From Cristatella mucedo (taxonomy: Eukaryota; Bryozoa; Phylactolaemata; Cristatellidae): a stretch of 64,000 bases of DNA. Of the stretch, positions 63,383 through 64,000 are shown one piece after another. The notes beneath the pieces were generated by a model, which was not told the origin of the DNA, made no database searches, and saw only the letters and a program-made list of their open reading frames with translations. The first letter of the stretch is position 1. Each line of letters opens with the position of its first letter. The stretch spans positions 33,921-97,920 of the forward strand of contig WPIO01000317.1 in assembly GCA_009760855.2 (NCBI GenBank). Reading direction: 5' to 3'. The translations under genes were made by a program, and so were the position numbers.

Positions 63383-63802
63383 ATGCGCGAATTCTTACAA
63401 TTCCGAATTCTAAATGAGCGGTTCGAGATCGTCCTGGAATGTCCCTGGCGTAAAAAACTAATAGCTGCATTTTCCGAGCAAAAACTCAGGCAAAACGCGA
63501 ACGAAAGCGAAAAAAAAGAGATCTTCTTAGGAATCCGGCAATTTACGAAACGTCGACGCGGTTCGGTGGGAGTGGTTTTGGGCAACGTTTCCGTCAACGA
63601 CTTGCAGCATATGGTCAAGTTATTGTCACGCGATGGTAAGGACGCGCTTCTTGCAGGACGAGTGCCGTCAAGCGGCTTTGGTCTCGGTGGCGTCGGATAC
63701 CAAACGCCGGGGTTGCTTTCTTTTTCTTCTTTACGGAAGCGTCCTTCTTGCACATGCCTTCAGACGGATAGCATGATTCGTCCATGGTCATTTCGTGACT
63801 AG
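63383..63802 (+). CDS. Unrecognised 139-codon ORF, doubtful
   Basis: The frame begins MREFLQFRILNERFEIVL and has a Lys/Glu-rich middle (EQKLRQNANESEKKEIFLG) and a Gly-rich part (GFGLGGVGYQTPG). It resembles nothing I know. A frame on the opposite strand (63379-63753) is almost as long, so coding is not established. It could be the 5' exon of a gene that continues beyond the window. Confidence 0.25.
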   Translation: MREFLQFRILNERFEIVLECPWRKKLIAAFSEQKLRQNANESEKKEIFLGIRQFTKRRRGSVGVVLGNVSVNDLQHMVKLLSRDGKDALLAGRVPSSGFGLGGVGYQTPGLLSFSSLRKRPSCTCLQTDSMIRPWSFRD

Positions 63803-64000
63803 TGAGCACATTCCGGGTCTGCAGAAGTCATCATCAACGCCGACCGTCTCGATGTTACACGTGTCGAAACCAACACCACGTGATGGTCGGTCCCGAAGAA
63901 AGCACGTACCCACTAGTCAAGCACACAGGCCGTAACGAATACGTCCTCATGATCGTATGTTAGGGCTGCGACGCGCTGAACAGCTGTCCCACTATGGACA
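63803..64000. other. Unassigned window end
   Basis: GC-rich sequence without a recognisable feature. Confidence 0.4.

Noticed and set aside
1-64000. CRISPR array or other regularly spaced short repeats.
   Set aside because: No set of short direct repeats with unique spacers is visible. The tandem repeats found are contiguous duplications.

Overview
This window is repeat-rich nuclear DNA from an unidentified animal. It contains a complete integrated Polinton/Maverick (adintovirus-like) element and many non-LTR retrotransposon, SINE and Gypsy fragments. No ordinary host protein-coding gene could be supported. The host is inferred to be an invertebrate metazoan from the repeat mix: two CR1/L2-like LINE lineages, tRNA-derived SINEs, a Ty3/Gypsy remnant and a Polinton.

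Left flank (1-18144). The window opens on the 5' end of a LINE of family B (tail of repeated ACATT). A 5'-truncated B copy (2160-3195), a 3' fragment (5333-5600) and a nearly full-length but broken B copy (5822-9307, minus strand) follow. Three head-to-tail, 5'-truncated copies of LINE family A (tail of ATT repeats) lie at 11769-16775.

Polinton (18150-43957, about 25.8 kb; about 21.5 kb without two later LINE insertions). It is bounded by ~160-bp inverted terminal repeats that begin TG and end CA, and by a 5-bp direct repeat GACCC. It is much more AT-rich than its surroundings. Left to right it carries: protein-primed DNA polymerase B (multiply broken, one catalytic Asp changed to Gly); an acidic mini-gene and four small ORFs; three fibre-like genes; a membrane-type protein; an HNH/AP2 homing endonuclease; a PLA2-domain virion protein; an unknown conserved-looking ORF; an adenovirus-type protease (split by a LINE); a zinc ribbon; an FtsK/HerA-A32 packaging ATPase; a coiled-coil protein with a penton-like C-terminus (split by a second LINE); a second penton-like gene; a basic coiled-coil protein with a candidate protease cleavage site; the double-jelly-roll major capsid protein; a YqaJ-type exonuclease; a fourth fibre-like gene; a Cys-rich protein; the retrovirus-like integrase; and a final ORF with ACG where ATG is expected. 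Nearly every start codon is directly preceded by TATAGAA-type sequence, a compact element-specific start/promoter signature. Two divergent gene pairs share only 9-10 bp between their ATGs.

The genes form a coherent virus-like programme. Polymerase and nuclease would replicate the DNA. The capsid proteins, protease and ATPase would build and fill a virion. The fibre-like proteins and the PLA2 protein would act at cell contact and entry. The integrase would insert the genome. Many frameshifts lie at A-runs and may be consensus errors, but several in-frame stops and the polymerase active-site change look like genuine decay.

Right flank (43958-64000). This holds a CTG/CAG-rich block, an inverted pair of tRNA-derived SINEs, a decayed Gypsy element interrupted by a B LINE fragment, more A and B LINE fragments (the longest, 60968-62425, keeps a 441-codon reverse transcriptase ORF), a second SINE family, a long pyrimidine-rich stretch and microsatellites. 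Unassigned stretches are listed as such.
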